A DNA stretch of 38,373 nucleotides, from positions 1 through 38,373 of the IMG/VR virus record IMGVR_UViG_3300036390_000003. One strand, given 5' to 3'. Source of the stretch: a virus. This document shows positions 6,548-14,156 of this stretch, piece after piece. Under the pieces are notes generated by a model that saw nothing but the letters and a program-made list of their open reading frames with translations, was not told where the DNA came from and made no database searches. The position numbers and the translations under genes are program-made. Each line of letters starts with the position of its first letter. Position 1 is the stretch's first letter.

Positions 6548-6969
6548 CCAGCGAAACCAAGAGCTATTACGAACTGCCGCCAACTCCCGACTATCCGATC
6601 TTCCATCGCACCTGGATCATCCGCGCCGACTGGGCGCACCCGCTTTGGCACTCCTATGCCGTGCTGCTGTATGACCTGACCACGCCCAGCCAGTCCGACC
6701 CGGTGATCTATCTCGAAGGCGCAACGCACGAAGTAATGGTCTTCGCAATGGATCCGGATCACCCGGCCGAGCCGCCACTCAAGTTCCTGCGGCCAGCCAA
6801 CCACGGGTATCAATTCATCGCTGAAAGCAATGAAGCCGCTGTCGAGCGAATTGTCGCGCTTCTCGAGGAGATCGATGGCCGAAAGCTCAGCCCCGACACC
6901 GACTTCCGCTACATGTGGGACGATCGGTTCCCAGATGGCGCGACCTTGCACATGCGAGGGCCGCGATGA
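6544..6969 (+). CDS. Hypothetical early protein rich in aromatic residues
   Basis: A 141-residue protein with many Trp, Tyr and Pro residues in the first half and a helix around residues 95-115 (NEAAVERIVALLEEIDG). It looks like a folded soluble alpha/beta protein, but I do not recognise a family. The ATG at 6544 overlaps the previous stop by four bases and is preferred over an in-frame codon far upstream that would overlap two genes. Confidence 0.65.
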   Translation: MTSETKSYYELPPTPDYPIFHRTWIIRADWAHPLWHSYAVLLYDLTTPSQSDPVIYLEGATHEVMVFAMDPDHPAEPPLKFLRPANHGYQFIAESNEAAVERIVALLEEIDGRKLSPDTDFRYMWDDRFPDGATLHMRGPR

Positions 6970-7298
6970 CCCTCTCCCTCGTCGAAGAGATCGAGCAGCT
7001 CGCCAATTGCCGGACGCATCAGGAATGCGCCCAGTGGCTGCTCACCTGCCCTTACTCGAAGCTGATGACCTACGAGATGGCAATCCGCGCGCGCCTGCGG
7101 ACGCGGGGCTTCCTCGTCGGCATTGAGCACCTGGACAGTTTGCTCGCCAGCCTGCGATCACCCCGCGAGGAAGGTCGCCCGCAGTGGAGCGAGGCTGATC
7201 AGCAACTGGGCGACTTCATCGGCGCGATCGCCGCCGGTCACTACCGGGAAGAAGACCAGAGCTTCCCCGCGATCGACGCCGGCGACGTCGACGCCTGA
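6966..7298 (+). CDS. Hypothetical early protein, last gene of first early operon
   Basis: A 110-residue, largely helical acidic protein with two cysteines in the first third (NCRTHQEC) and one at residue 29. No family recognised. It starts in an ATGA overlap with the previous gene. Two strong hairpins follow its stop within 85 bases (7305-7334 and 7337-7380), which suggests that the first early transcript is ended or processed here. Confidence 0.65.
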   Translation: MTLSLVEEIEQLANCRTHQECAQWLLTCPYSKLMTYEMAIRARLRTRGFLVGIEHLDSLLASLRSPREEGRPQWSEADQQLGDFIGAIAAGHYREEDQSFPAIDAGDVDA

Positions 7299-7304
7299 CC
7301 CTCT

Positions 7305-7380
7305 GGCTGCCGGCGTCCCCCGCCGCCGGCAGCCTCTTCGAGCCCGGCCGGATTTGTTCCGTTTACCGGCCGGGCTCGAA
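7305..7380. terminator. Two adjacent perfect hairpins between early operons
   Basis: Hairpin 1 has 11-bp arms, 7305-7315 (GGCTGCCGGCG) and 7324-7334, with an eight-base loop. Hairpin 2 has 15-bp perfect arms, TTCGAGCCCGGCCGG at 7337-7351 and 7366-7380, with a 14-base loop. Neither is followed by a clear T run, so they may be terminators of the non-classic GC-rich kind, RNA processing or stability elements, or paired protein-binding sites. Confidence 0.5.
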
Positions 7381-7406
7381 CCTGATGCAGCATTTCGGAA
7401 AGAAGC

Positions 7407-7652
7407 ATGTCGAAACGGACCTATCGCAAGCCAGCAGTGGCCGAGCTCGCGCGCATCGAGGCCAAGCGCCTCGAGCTCAAGATCTCCCATGAGGATCTCT
7501 ACCTCGCCGCCGGCATCACGCGGGCGACCTATTACGCCATGCGCAGCGACCAGGTCGCCTTCCCCCGGAACCTGCAGGCCCTTCGCTACGGCTTGCGCAC
7601 CGTCGAGCAGCGCCTGCGCAATGCCGACCGGATCCTCGAGGGCCAGTCATGA
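7407..7652 (+). CDS. Small HTH protein
   Basis: An 81-residue basic protein. Residues 25-50 form a helix-turn-helix of the Cro/XRE kind (SHEDLYLAAGITRATYYAMR), followed by a helix that resembles the C-terminal part of such regulators. It is the first gene after the twin hairpins, with GGAAAGAAG just before the ATG, so it probably heads a second early operon. Its stop overlaps the next start by four bases. Confidence 0.7.
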   Translation: MSKRTYRKPAVAELARIEAKRLELKISHEDLYLAAGITRATYYAMRSDQVAFPRNLQALRYGLRTVEQRLRNADRILEGQS

Positions 7653-7939
7653 GCCTGGAGCGCACATCAGGAGACAAGGCGAAGGCGGCGGCGCGCATTG
7701 CATTGAACGGGATCCGGGCGGCCGTCGCCGCCTCGCCGATCCGGCCGGCCGATCGGCGCGCGGCCGAGCTCTACCTGCTGGTCACCACCTGCAACGTCAA
7801 CCAGGTGCTCGCGGCCGCCGTCGCCGGCTGCACCAAACAGAACGTGTCGAAACTGCTCGCCGCCGCCGAGGACCGGCGCGAGGCCGAAGACTTCGACCGC
7901 GCCATCAGCGCGCTTGAGCGCTCGATCCTGGGAGAGTGA
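7649..7939 (+). CDS. Small helical protein with possible HTH
   Basis: A 96-residue, nearly all-helical protein. Residues 45-72 (VNQVLAAAVAGCTKQNVSKLLAAAED) fit a helix-turn-helix, and the following REAEDFDRAISALE helix recalls the end of small DnaA-C-like proteins from rhizobial phages. That resemblance is weak. It starts in an ATGA overlap with the previous HTH gene and is followed after one base by the methyltransferase gene. Confidence 0.6.
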   Translation: MSLERTSGDKAKAAARIALNGIRAAVAASPIRPADRRAAELYLLVTTCNVNQVLAAAVAGCTKQNVSKLLAAAEDRREAEDFDRAISALERSILGE

Positions 7940-7940
7940 G

Positions 7941-8660
7941 ATGGGGCAGAACAGATCTTCCGCCGTCATGAACCAGCGCAAGGAAGCACATGACAGCCTC
8001 GACGACTTTCCGACCCCGCCCTGGGCAACCCGGGCGCTGCTCGAGCATGTGATCTTGAAGCACTGCTATGACGCCCCGCTGCTGGCGAGCCAGCGCGTCT
8101 GGGATCCGGCGGCCAACCGTGGCCACATGATCCGGCCTCTTTCGGAGTATTTCGCCCAGGCGCAAGCGACCGATATCCATGATTACGGTTTCAGCCAGCA
8201 TTTGCGCACCGTCGACTTTCTCTGGCCGGGATCCGAGGCGCATCTCGAGCCCGACTGGATCATCACCAACCCGCCCTTCCGGCTTGCCGATCGCTTCATC
8301 AGGCGCGCCTTCACGCTGAACCTCTGGGGCTGTGCCTTCCTGATGCGCACCTCTTTCGTCGAGGGGATCGAGCGGCATCGCGACCTGTTCTCGACATTCC
8401 CGCCGACGCTGATCGCGCAGTTCTCCGAGCGCGTGGTGATGCACAAGGGCAAGCTGATCAACCCGAATGTGCCGGTGCGCGTCTTCGACAAGAAGAAGCA
8501 GGCCTGGGTGGAGCGCAAGCCGACCAGCGCGACGTCCTATGCCTGGTTTCTCTGGCTCCGGATCCACAGCCAATCCCGAACGACCCGGATGGTCTGGATC
8601 CCGCCCTGCCGCAAGCAGCTCGAGCGCGCCGGCGACTATATCCCGGAGGCGATCACGTGA
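7941..8660 (+). CDS. Phage DNA methyltransferase (adenine-N6 type likely)
   Basis: A 239-residue protein. Residues 53-62 (VWDPAANRGH) form the SAM-binding motif I, and residues 106-113 (WIITNPPF) the catalytic motif IV of the NPPF type, typical of N6-adenine methyltransferases. No restriction endonuclease is next to it, so it is an orphan enzyme that may protect phage DNA or affect gene control. Start at 7941 has GGGAGAG upstream. The C-terminal 80 residues are rich in Trp and Arg and could take part in target recognition. Its recognition sequence cannot be read from the protein. Confidence 0.8.
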   Translation: MGQNRSSAVMNQRKEAHDSLDDFPTPPWATRALLEHVILKHCYDAPLLASQRVWDPAANRGHMIRPLSEYFAQAQATDIHDYGFSQHLRTVDFLWPGSEAHLEPDWIITNPPFRLADRFIRRAFTLNLWGCAFLMRTSFVEGIERHRDLFSTFPPTLIAQFSERVVMHKGKLINPNVPVRVFDKKKQAWVERKPTSATSYAWFLWLRIHSQSRTTRMVWIPPCRKQLERAGDYIPEAIT

Positions 8661-8875
8661 GCGACACCTTTGCCGACAAAGTTGCTCAGATGATGGATGA
8701 CGAGGTCAAGCGCTTCGCCACCTGGTGCGCGAAGATCTGGACCATCAAGGCAGCCGATCGGGCGAAGAACGCCGACCTGGCCGAGCTCTCCGATGACTAC
8801 ATCAAGGGCTACAACACGGCCCTCGAGCAAGTCCGCGACATCTTTCAGACCTGGCTCGACGAGGGCGCACCATGA
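8657..8875 (+). CDS. Small hypothetical protein
   Basis: A 72-residue acidic helical protein. It begins with GTG in a GTGA overlap with the methyltransferase stop and ends in an ATGA overlap with the primase gene; this double coupling supports it. One cysteine and several Trp and Tyr residues are present. No domain recognised. Confidence 0.65.
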   Translation: MSDTFADKVAQMMDDEVKRFATWCAKIWTIKAADRAKNADLAELSDDYIKGYNTALEQVRDIFQTWLDEGAP

Positions 8876-9951
8876 GCCGGTTTTCCGTCGCCAAGGATCG
8901 TGTCGTCACGGATCTCGAGAGCATCGTCGAGGAGCTGCTGCAGGCCTCGCGCCGCCATCTCAAGGGCGGCACCTGGAACGTGCGCAATCCCTACCGGGCA
9001 AAGTCCAAGGAAAGCCAGATGGTGATCTGGACGCGCGGCGATCGGCGCGGTGCCTGGAAGGATTTCGTGTCGGGCGAGACGGGCGATGCGATCGACCTGG
9101 TCGCCTTCGCGCTGACCGGCATCGTCTCGGCCGACAGCCGCATGACGGCGATCGCCTGGATCGAGGATCGCTATGGCCTGAAAAGCATGGATCCGGCGAC
9201 ACGAGAAAAGGCCGCGGCCGAGGCCAAAAGCCGCCGGCTTGCCGCCCAGGCGCGCGACGACAAGCGCCGCACGGCCGCGCGCGATCGCTCGCGCCGGTTC
9301 TTCTATTCCTGCCAGGAGAAGATCGAGGGCACGGCCGTCGACGTCTATCTGGCAAGCCGCGGGATCAAGCTTGCGAAGGTGCCGAATCTGGGCCGCTCGC
9401 TGCGCTTTCATCCGGCCTGCGAATACTGGCGGGAGGAAGCGCGGCCGCGCTTCGAGGCCATGATCGCCGCCATGGTCGGCGCATCGGGCAAGCCCGGCGC
9501 GAACCATTATACCTTCCTCGCCCCTGGCGGCCACGGCAAGGCCCCGGTCGAGAAGGCGAAAATGATGTTTCCGGAAACGTCCGGGCTCGTCATCCGCCTC
9601 ACCAACGGCCCTTCCGGCCTGTCGCCGGAGCAGGCGGCCGAGGCCGGCACCAAGGGGCCTGTTGGTATTACCGAGGGCATCGAGGACGCGCTCACGGCCG
9701 CCATGGCCGAGCCGGCGCTCAGAATGTGGGCCGCCGGCTCTCTGTCAGGGCTTCTGACCGTGCCGGACCATGCGGCGATCTCCTCCTTCATCGTCTTCAA
9801 GGACAACGACTGGGGCAAACCCCAGGCGACCGCGCTCTTCAACCGCGCGATCGCCAGACTGAAAGGCTTCGGGAAGCCGGTGGAAGTGATCGCGGTGCCG
9901 GCCGCCTGGGGAAAGGACCTCAACGACGCGATCAATTCAGGAGAATGGTGA
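8872..9951 (+). CDS. Phage primase-like protein with Toprim domain
   Basis: A 359-residue protein that probably makes primers for phage DNA replication. The N-terminal region (about 33-80, ending WKDFVSGETGDAIDLVAFA) resembles the part of bacterial primases next to the zinc finger, though no CHC2 cysteines are present. Residues 105-145 are a highly charged helical linker. The Toprim domain lies at about 262-345, with the conserved Glu268 in GITEGIEDAL and the acidic pair Asp311 and Asp313 in FKDND. The gene overlaps its upstream neighbour by four bases, shares one base with the next start, and lies two genes before the helicase. Confidence 0.85.
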   Translation: MSRFSVAKDRVVTDLESIVEELLQASRRHLKGGTWNVRNPYRAKSKESQMVIWTRGDRRGAWKDFVSGETGDAIDLVAFALTGIVSADSRMTAIAWIEDRYGLKSMDPATREKAAAEAKSRRLAAQARDDKRRTAARDRSRRFFYSCQEKIEGTAVDVYLASRGIKLAKVPNLGRSLRFHPACEYWREEARPRFEAMIAAMVGASGKPGANHYTFLAPGGHGKAPVEKAKMMFPETSGLVIRLTNGPSGLSPEQAAEAGTKGPVGITEGIEDALTAAMAEPALRMWAAGSLSGLLTVPDHAAISSFIVFKDNDWGKPQATALFNRAIARLKGFGKPVEVIAVPAAWGKDLNDAINSGEW

Positions 9952-10262
9952 TGAATTCCGAAGACCAGATTGAAAGCGAGATCCAGCGCAAAGGCCTTAC
10001 CGCCCCCAGGCTGACCCCGGCCGACATCGATGCGGCCATCCTTGCCGAGCAGTATCACGTCTTTCCCGGCACCACGCTGACCGTCTGCTGCCTCACGCTG
10101 CAGAACGGCTTCAACGTTGTCGGCGAAAGCGCGGCCGCGAGCCCGGAGAACTTCGACCAGGAGATCGGCCGCAAGATCGCCCGGGAGAACGCCCGCAACA
10201 AAATCTGGCCGCTCGAGGGCTACCTGCTCAAGACGCGCCTGGCCGAAGGAGCTGCAGCATGA
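9951..10262 (+). CDS. N4 gp49 / Sf6 gp66 family protein
   Basis: A 103-residue protein matching the gp49/66 family by its pattern: an N-terminal helix with LTAPRLTPADID, then VCCLTLQNGF, GES, and the closing IWPLEGYLL. The family is widespread in phages and its function is not established. The start shares one base with the primase stop (TGATG), and the next gene starts in its stop. Confidence 0.85.
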   Translation: MNSEDQIESEIQRKGLTAPRLTPADIDAAILAEQYHVFPGTTLTVCCLTLQNGFNVVGESAAASPENFDQEIGRKIARENARNKIWPLEGYLLKTRLAEGAAA

Positions 10263-11185
10263 AGATCGAGGACATCAATGCCGTGGAGCTCGCGGCCGCA
10301 GCCGGCCACATGGCCGCCGGCCAATATTTCGCTGTCCTGACCGATGGCAAATGCTGGATCTCGCCGGAAATGGACAATGACAACATCGAGGAACTGCAGA
10401 AGGCCGTCCTGGTGCTCGGCGAATATGTCTGCACCCGCGAGATCATGCCCGGCCAGCTGATGAGCTTTGCCGGGATCGAGCGGATCCTCGAGATCGACGA
10501 CGACCTCGACCTGCACCGGACCCGCGCCTGGGCTTACGACCTCTTCACCGTTGCGACCCGCCACGCCTATCAGCTGACGATCCGCGAGCAGGAGAAGATC
10601 GCCGAGGACAAGGCCTTCGAGGAGCGCCAGGCGGCAATCGCGCCGCTCAAGCTCGAGGATTCGATCTTTGAGCCGCATGGTTCGCTCGGCGACATGGAGG
10701 ACTACCAGAAGCAGTTCCTGGCCGACCAGGAGAAGGAGCAGCAGCGGATCCTCGAGGAACAGCAGCGCGCCACGGCGCTCGAAACGGCCGATGGCACGAT
10801 CCTCATGGTCGCCGGCGGCCCGGCACCCGAACCGACCATGGCCGCGATGACGCTCGGCCAGGCCATCAACAGCACAGGCGACACCGAGGGCGACGATGAA
10901 AAAGAAACTGCAGATCAGGGATCGGAAGCGGGCAGCGAGACGTCGTCAGCTGGCGAGGCACCGGACACTCTTCGCGCTGCAGGTGATGCGGGACAAGCCG
11001 CTGCTGATCAGGAACGGGCTGGAGCCGCAGATCCGGCGGCTGGCAGTTCAGGGGAAGCGGAAGCGCTGCCGGGCGATGATCATGGTGGCGAAGTGACCGA
11101 GGAGGCCAAGGCCGACGCGCCTGCCGAGCCTGCCAGCGAGACCGAGGGCGGCGAAAAGCCGGTCAAGGGCAAATCAGCGAAGTGA
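10259..11185 (+). CDS. Early protein with long acidic disordered tail
   Basis: A 308-residue protein. Residues 1-115 look folded. The start (INAVELAAAAGHMAAGQYFAVLTDGKCWI) echoes a small domain seen in other phage early proteins, but I cannot name it. Residues 110-180 are charged and helical. Residues 205-308 are low complexity, made almost wholly of Glu, Asp, Ala, Gly, Ser and Thr, and are surely disordered and acidic. A second ORF with its own ribosome site (10896-11096) is read in another frame inside that tail, which may explain its unusual composition. Confidence 0.7.
   Translation: MKIEDINAVELAAAAGHMAAGQYFAVLTDGKCWISPEMDNDNIEELQKAVLVLGEYVCTREIMPGQLMSFAGIERILEIDDDLDLHRTRAWAYDLFTVATRHAYQLTIREQEKIAEDKAFEERQAAIAPLKLEDSIFEPHGSLGDMEDYQKQFLADQEKEQQRILEEQQRATALETADGTILMVAGGPAPEPTMAAMTLGQAINSTGDTEGDDEKETADQGSEAGSETSSAGEAPDTLRAAGDAGQAAADQERAGAADPAAGSSGEAEALPGDDHGGEVTEEAKADAPAEPASETEGGEKPVKGKSAK
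10896..11096 (+). CDS. Overlapping small basic protein, out of frame
   Basis: A 66-residue protein with about twenty Arg and Lys residues, encoded wholly inside the tail of the gene at 10259-11185 but in the +1 frame. A GAGGG ribosome site lies five bases before its ATG at 10896, unusually good for a chance ORF. The sequence is not simple: it has a hydrophobic centre (LFALQVMRDKPLLIRNGL) and basic ends, as expected of a small nucleic-acid-binding protein. Translation is not proven. Confidence 0.45.
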   Translation: MKKKLQIRDRKRAARRRQLARHRTLFALQVMRDKPLLIRNGLEPQIRRLAVQGKRKRCRAMIMVAK

Positions 11186-11206
11186 AATCCGTATCCGAAA
11201 TGTCAA

Positions 11207-11236
11207 CCGGAAGGCGGGTTTTGACCCGCTTTCCGG
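11207..11236. terminator. Hairpin directly upstream of helicase start
   Basis: Arms CCGGAAGGCGGGT (11207-11219) and 11224-11236 pair over 13 bp with one G-T pair and a four-base loop. It sits between the acidic-tail gene and the helicase, only a few bases before the ribosome site AGGGG (11238-11242). It could end transcription in part or control helicase translation. Confidence 0.45.
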
Positions 11237-11254
11237 CAGGGGATGAAAAAAAAT

Positions 11255-13114
11255 ATGGTCAGCGAACACACAAGCGGCGGGACACAGAAACTCGCGGGCC
11301 TGATCGCCCAGGGGCATAACCGCGTCCGGCTGGCTGAAAAACGGCGAGCCGCGCCCTATCCGCTCCCCGGTCAGAGCCTCGAGGGGATTGCGCCTGGCGA
11401 GTGGCGCGAGCATGGCCAGCTCGACGCGACGGGCTATCTGCCGGCCAATTGCCCCGTGCGGCCGCTCGGCTATGACGGGGAAAACTTCTTCTTCGAAGAC
11501 ACGATGGGCCAGGTGTTCAACACCGGCGACGGCGCGCTCGGCGTCGAGCGGATCCAGAAGCTGTTTGCCGGCCACGAGGATTTTCTCTACTGGGCCTGGC
11601 CGGCGAAGGAGCCGAAGAAGATGCGGGTCGATCCGAGTTTCAAGGCCGAGCGGGTGCGGCGCGATCTCTTTTCCGCCTGCCGCGAGCGCGGGGCCTGGAC
11701 GATGACGGACATGGTGCGCGGCCGTGGCGCCTGGCGCACCGCGCAAGGGAAACTCATCCTGCATTGCGGCGATCATCTCTGGGTCGATGGCGACATCGAC
11801 GACACGGGCGAGCGCGACGGCTATTTCTACGCCCGCCGGCCGCCGAGCCTGGCGCCCTGGGCGCATCCGGTCGAGGACCAGGACAACCCCGTCCCCGAGA
11901 TCTTCAAGATCCTTCGCACCTGGAATTTCGAGCGTGGGGATCTCGACGCGATGATCCTGCTCGGCTGGATCGGGATCGCTATGCTCGGCGGCGCGCTCGA
12001 CTGGCGCCCGTCGATCTTCATCACCGGCGACGCCGGCACGGGCAAATCGGAGCTGATCGGCCGACATGGCCTCTTTCGCGCCATCCTCGGCCGCATGATG
12101 ATCTCGACGACGAACGCGAGCGAGGCCGGTCTCTATCAGCTGGTCGGTCATGACAGCCTGCCGATCGCCATCGACGAGATGGAAGGCGACGAGGCCCCCG
12201 AGCAGACGCAGAAAATCATCAAGATGGCGCGCGACGCGGCGAGCGGTTCGGTCAGGATCCGCGGCGGCCAGAACCACAAGGGCGTGGAATTCGAGGCGCA
12301 GTCGAGCTTCCTGTTTTCCGGCATCAACCCGCCGCCCCTGCCCCCGGCCTCGCTGACCCGTATGGCGATCATCCAGCTCCGGCCGCTCAAGGTGACCAGC
12401 AACAAGGCCCCGACGATGAAGGCGGCCGAGACTGTGGGCCCAAGGATCCTGCGCATCCTTTCCGATCGGTGGGATGATCTCGATTACCGCCTCGACGACT
12501 ATTACGCGATCCTGCGCGAGGCCGGGCACAGCAGCCGCGGCCAGAAGACATTCGGCGCGTTCCTGGCCATGGCCGACGTGATGATCGGCGATCGCGGCCT
12601 GCGCGAGCTCGGCCTGCCCTGCGACGAGCGGGCCCAGTGGGGTGCGTTGCTGCGGCCGCAGGATCTGCAAGAGCTCGAGGGCGCGGAGCCCGCCTGGAAG
12701 CAGGCCCTGGACGCGATCATGACCAGCCAGATCGAGGCGTTCAGTGGCGGCCAGCGGCGCACGGTCGCCCAGGAGATCGCCCGGATCAAGCCGAGCATGC
12801 CCGACGAGGAGATCAAGGAGGCCCGCAGCAAGCTTGCCGCGGCGGATCTTGGCATCATGGGCACGGATGACGATCCAATCCTCTGCATACCCAATGCCAG
12901 CCGTGTGATCGGCAAGGCGCTGCTCGACACGCCTTTCGGTGCCCGCAATGGCAACGGACCTTGGAAGTTCGCCCTTCGACGAGGGCCGCCCGAAGTCATC
13001 CTGCAGCCGGAGCAGGTCAAGCAGGGCATGACCGACAACAGGGTCAGCGTCGCCGGCCGGCAGACGCGCTGCATCTTCGTCAACCTCAAGGCCTATCGCG
13101 AATGGACAGCCTGA
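11255..13114 (+). CDS. Replicative helicase, P-loop ATPase
   Basis: A 619-residue protein that probably unwinds phage DNA. In numbering from 11255, Walker A is GDAGTGKS at about 258-265 and Walker B is PIAIDE at about 303-308; a later stretch, PPASLTRMAIIQL, could carry the arginine finger. This order fits hexameric D5/P4-like or related phage helicases. The N-terminal 200 residues lack a recognisable primase motif. An ATG at 11243 is in frame but lies directly on the AGGGG ribosome site, so 11255, eleven to twelve bases beyond it, is preferred. The gene is followed by the repeat array at 13270-13510. Confidence 0.8.
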   Translation: MVSEHTSGGTQKLAGLIAQGHNRVRLAEKRRAAPYPLPGQSLEGIAPGEWREHGQLDATGYLPANCPVRPLGYDGENFFFEDTMGQVFNTGDGALGVERIQKLFAGHEDFLYWAWPAKEPKKMRVDPSFKAERVRRDLFSACRERGAWTMTDMVRGRGAWRTAQGKLILHCGDHLWVDGDIDDTGERDGYFYARRPPSLAPWAHPVEDQDNPVPEIFKILRTWNFERGDLDAMILLGWIGIAMLGGALDWRPSIFITGDAGTGKSELIGRHGLFRAILGRMMISTTNASEAGLYQLVGHDSLPIAIDEMEGDEAPEQTQKIIKMARDAASGSVRIRGGQNHKGVEFEAQSSFLFSGINPPPLPPASLTRMAIIQLRPLKVTSNKAPTMKAAETVGPRILRILSDRWDDLDYRLDDYYAILREAGHSSRGQKTFGAFLAMADVMIGDRGLRELGLPCDERAQWGALLRPQDLQELEGAEPAWKQALDAIMTSQIEAFSGGQRRTVAQEIARIKPSMPDEEIKEARSKLAAADLGIMGTDDDPILCIPNASRVIGKALLDTPFGARNGNGPWKFALRRGPPEVILQPEQVKQGMTDNRVSVAGRQTRCIFVNLKAYREWTA

Positions 13115-13269
13115 CATGAACGCAACTTACACGAGCCGAGGACCGCCACTTTGCGCGCTTTGGCGGCCGAGAACCCACACCCTGACCCTTCGCGCTGCGC
13201 GGAACCGCGTGGTTGACGTTTTGCGGCCTGGTGTAGGGTTTACCCATGGTCGCAAAGCCGGTGCGGTGT

Positions 13270-13510
13270 CTGTCTATTTGTCTAGGGAAGTGTCTAGGAC
13301 GAGGGGCAAGGCAAGTGACTGTAAACCTTCAACAAATCGCCCTCCCTAGACAAATAGACAGTTAGACAGGCTAAAGCCTCACATATGCACAGGCATGCGC
13401 ACGTATACGAGGAACATCACTGTCTAATTGTCTAGTTGTCTAAATTCATATGTAAGTGACTGATATATCTAGAGCTTTTCATTAGACAGTCGTTAGACAG
13501 TGCCTAGACA
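13270..13510. repeat. Array of twelve TGTCTA/TAGACA hexamers in four alternating triads
   Basis: TGTCTA occurs at 13271, 13279 and 13291; TAGACA at 13347, 13355 and 13363; TGTCTA at 13421, 13429 and 13437; TAGACA at 13483, 13494 and 13505. Thus three forward, three reverse, three forward, three reverse. Periods are 8 and 12, 8 and 8, 8 and 8, then 11 and 11 bases. The first two triads form a perfect 19-bp inverted repeat (13270-13288 with 13343-13361). The stretch 13434-13482 is AT-rich. The whole gap 13115-13538 has no convincing gene. The array resembles iterons of a replication origin or a multi-site operator in front of the late genes. Confidence 0.85.
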
Positions 13511-13538
13511 GTTTCAAGCCGGAGCGAGGATTTAAATA

Positions 13539-14156
13539 TTGGCGAACGGGTCGGAAAAGGATTTCCAGGAGCGCGCCGGCGGCGGTTCCGGCGAGGCCCC
13601 AAGCGGCGGGTTCGACTGGCGCTCGGACGCCGAGGCCAGCCTCGAGCGGCATGATCCGGGCAAGGCCGAGCGCCGACGCGGACGGCCGAAGGGCTCCGGC
13701 AACCGCAAGACGGCCGCCTTCGCGGACTGGTACCAGGAGAAGGGCTTCAAGGATCCGCTCGAGGCGCAGGCCGAGTTCCTGTCGGCCGATCCCGTGGCGC
13801 TGCAGGCATGGTTCGCCGAGCATGAGCGGACGCTCAAGGCGATCGGCAAGGCGACGGGGCTGGCGGTCCCTGCCCTGGTCGACATCGTGAAGGAGCAGAT
13901 GGCCTGCGCCCGGGATCTCGCCCCCTACCTGCATGGCAAGGCCAAGGTGCGCGAGGACGATCCTGACCAGCGGCTGCCGATCCTGGTGCTCAACCTCGGC
14001 ACCAACCAGCTCGACCAGGCGCAGCAGATCGCCCAGGCGAAGGGCTTGTCGGTCGGTCAGCCGCTCGTGATCGATGCCAGCAAAATCAACGGGTTAGCAG
14101 TCGAACCGGCGGAAAGTCTCACGACGAAAAGTCTCACGAAGGACAAAGGCGAGTGA
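13539..14156 (+). CDS. terS: Small terminase subunit
   Basis: A 205-residue protein placed directly before the large terminase. It has a GRPKGSGNRKTAAF segment near residue 48, a DNA-binding lead-in common in small terminases, then helices (about 60-135) for oligomerisation, including a PYLHGKAKV segment typical of the family. The start is TTG at 13539, supported by GAGGA eight bases upstream; there is no ATG nearby. The first 45 residues are Gly- and Asp-rich and probably disordered. It is the first late gene after the TAGACA array. It would recognise the packaging site on phage DNA. Confidence 0.8.
   Translation: MANGSEKDFQERAGGGSGEAPSGGFDWRSDAEASLERHDPGKAERRRGRPKGSGNRKTAAFADWYQEKGFKDPLEAQAEFLSADPVALQAWFAEHERTLKAIGKATGLAVPALVDIVKEQMACARDLAPYLHGKAKVREDDPDQRLPILVLNLGTNQLDQAQQIAQAKGLSVGQPLVIDASKINGLAVEPAESLTTKSLTKDKGE

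Noticed and set aside
8697-10262. Plus-strand open frame of 521 codons overlapping the primase
   Set aside because: Out of frame with the Toprim primase, low-complexity Arg/Gly-rich for most of its length; its last 103 codons are the gp49/66 protein in its own right.
4734-13114. Single-subunit RNA polymerase or DNA polymerase expected for a T7-like phage
   Set aside because: No product in the early region has the length or motifs; all frames over 200 residues are accounted for by other genes or shadows.
11174-13117. Long minus-strand open frame (647 codons) opposite the helicase
   Set aside because: It mirrors the helicase codons in GC-rich DNA; its protein is rich in Arg, Asp, His and Leu without domain pattern, while the plus strand has Walker motifs.
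13116-13349. 77-codon open frame directly after the helicase
   Set aside because: It has no ribosome site, runs into the repeat array and shows no protein-like pattern; more likely chance reading of a control region.
13270-13510. CRISPR array
   Set aside because: Repeats are six bases, alternate in direction and have spacers of 2-6 bases within triads; no cas genes are present.
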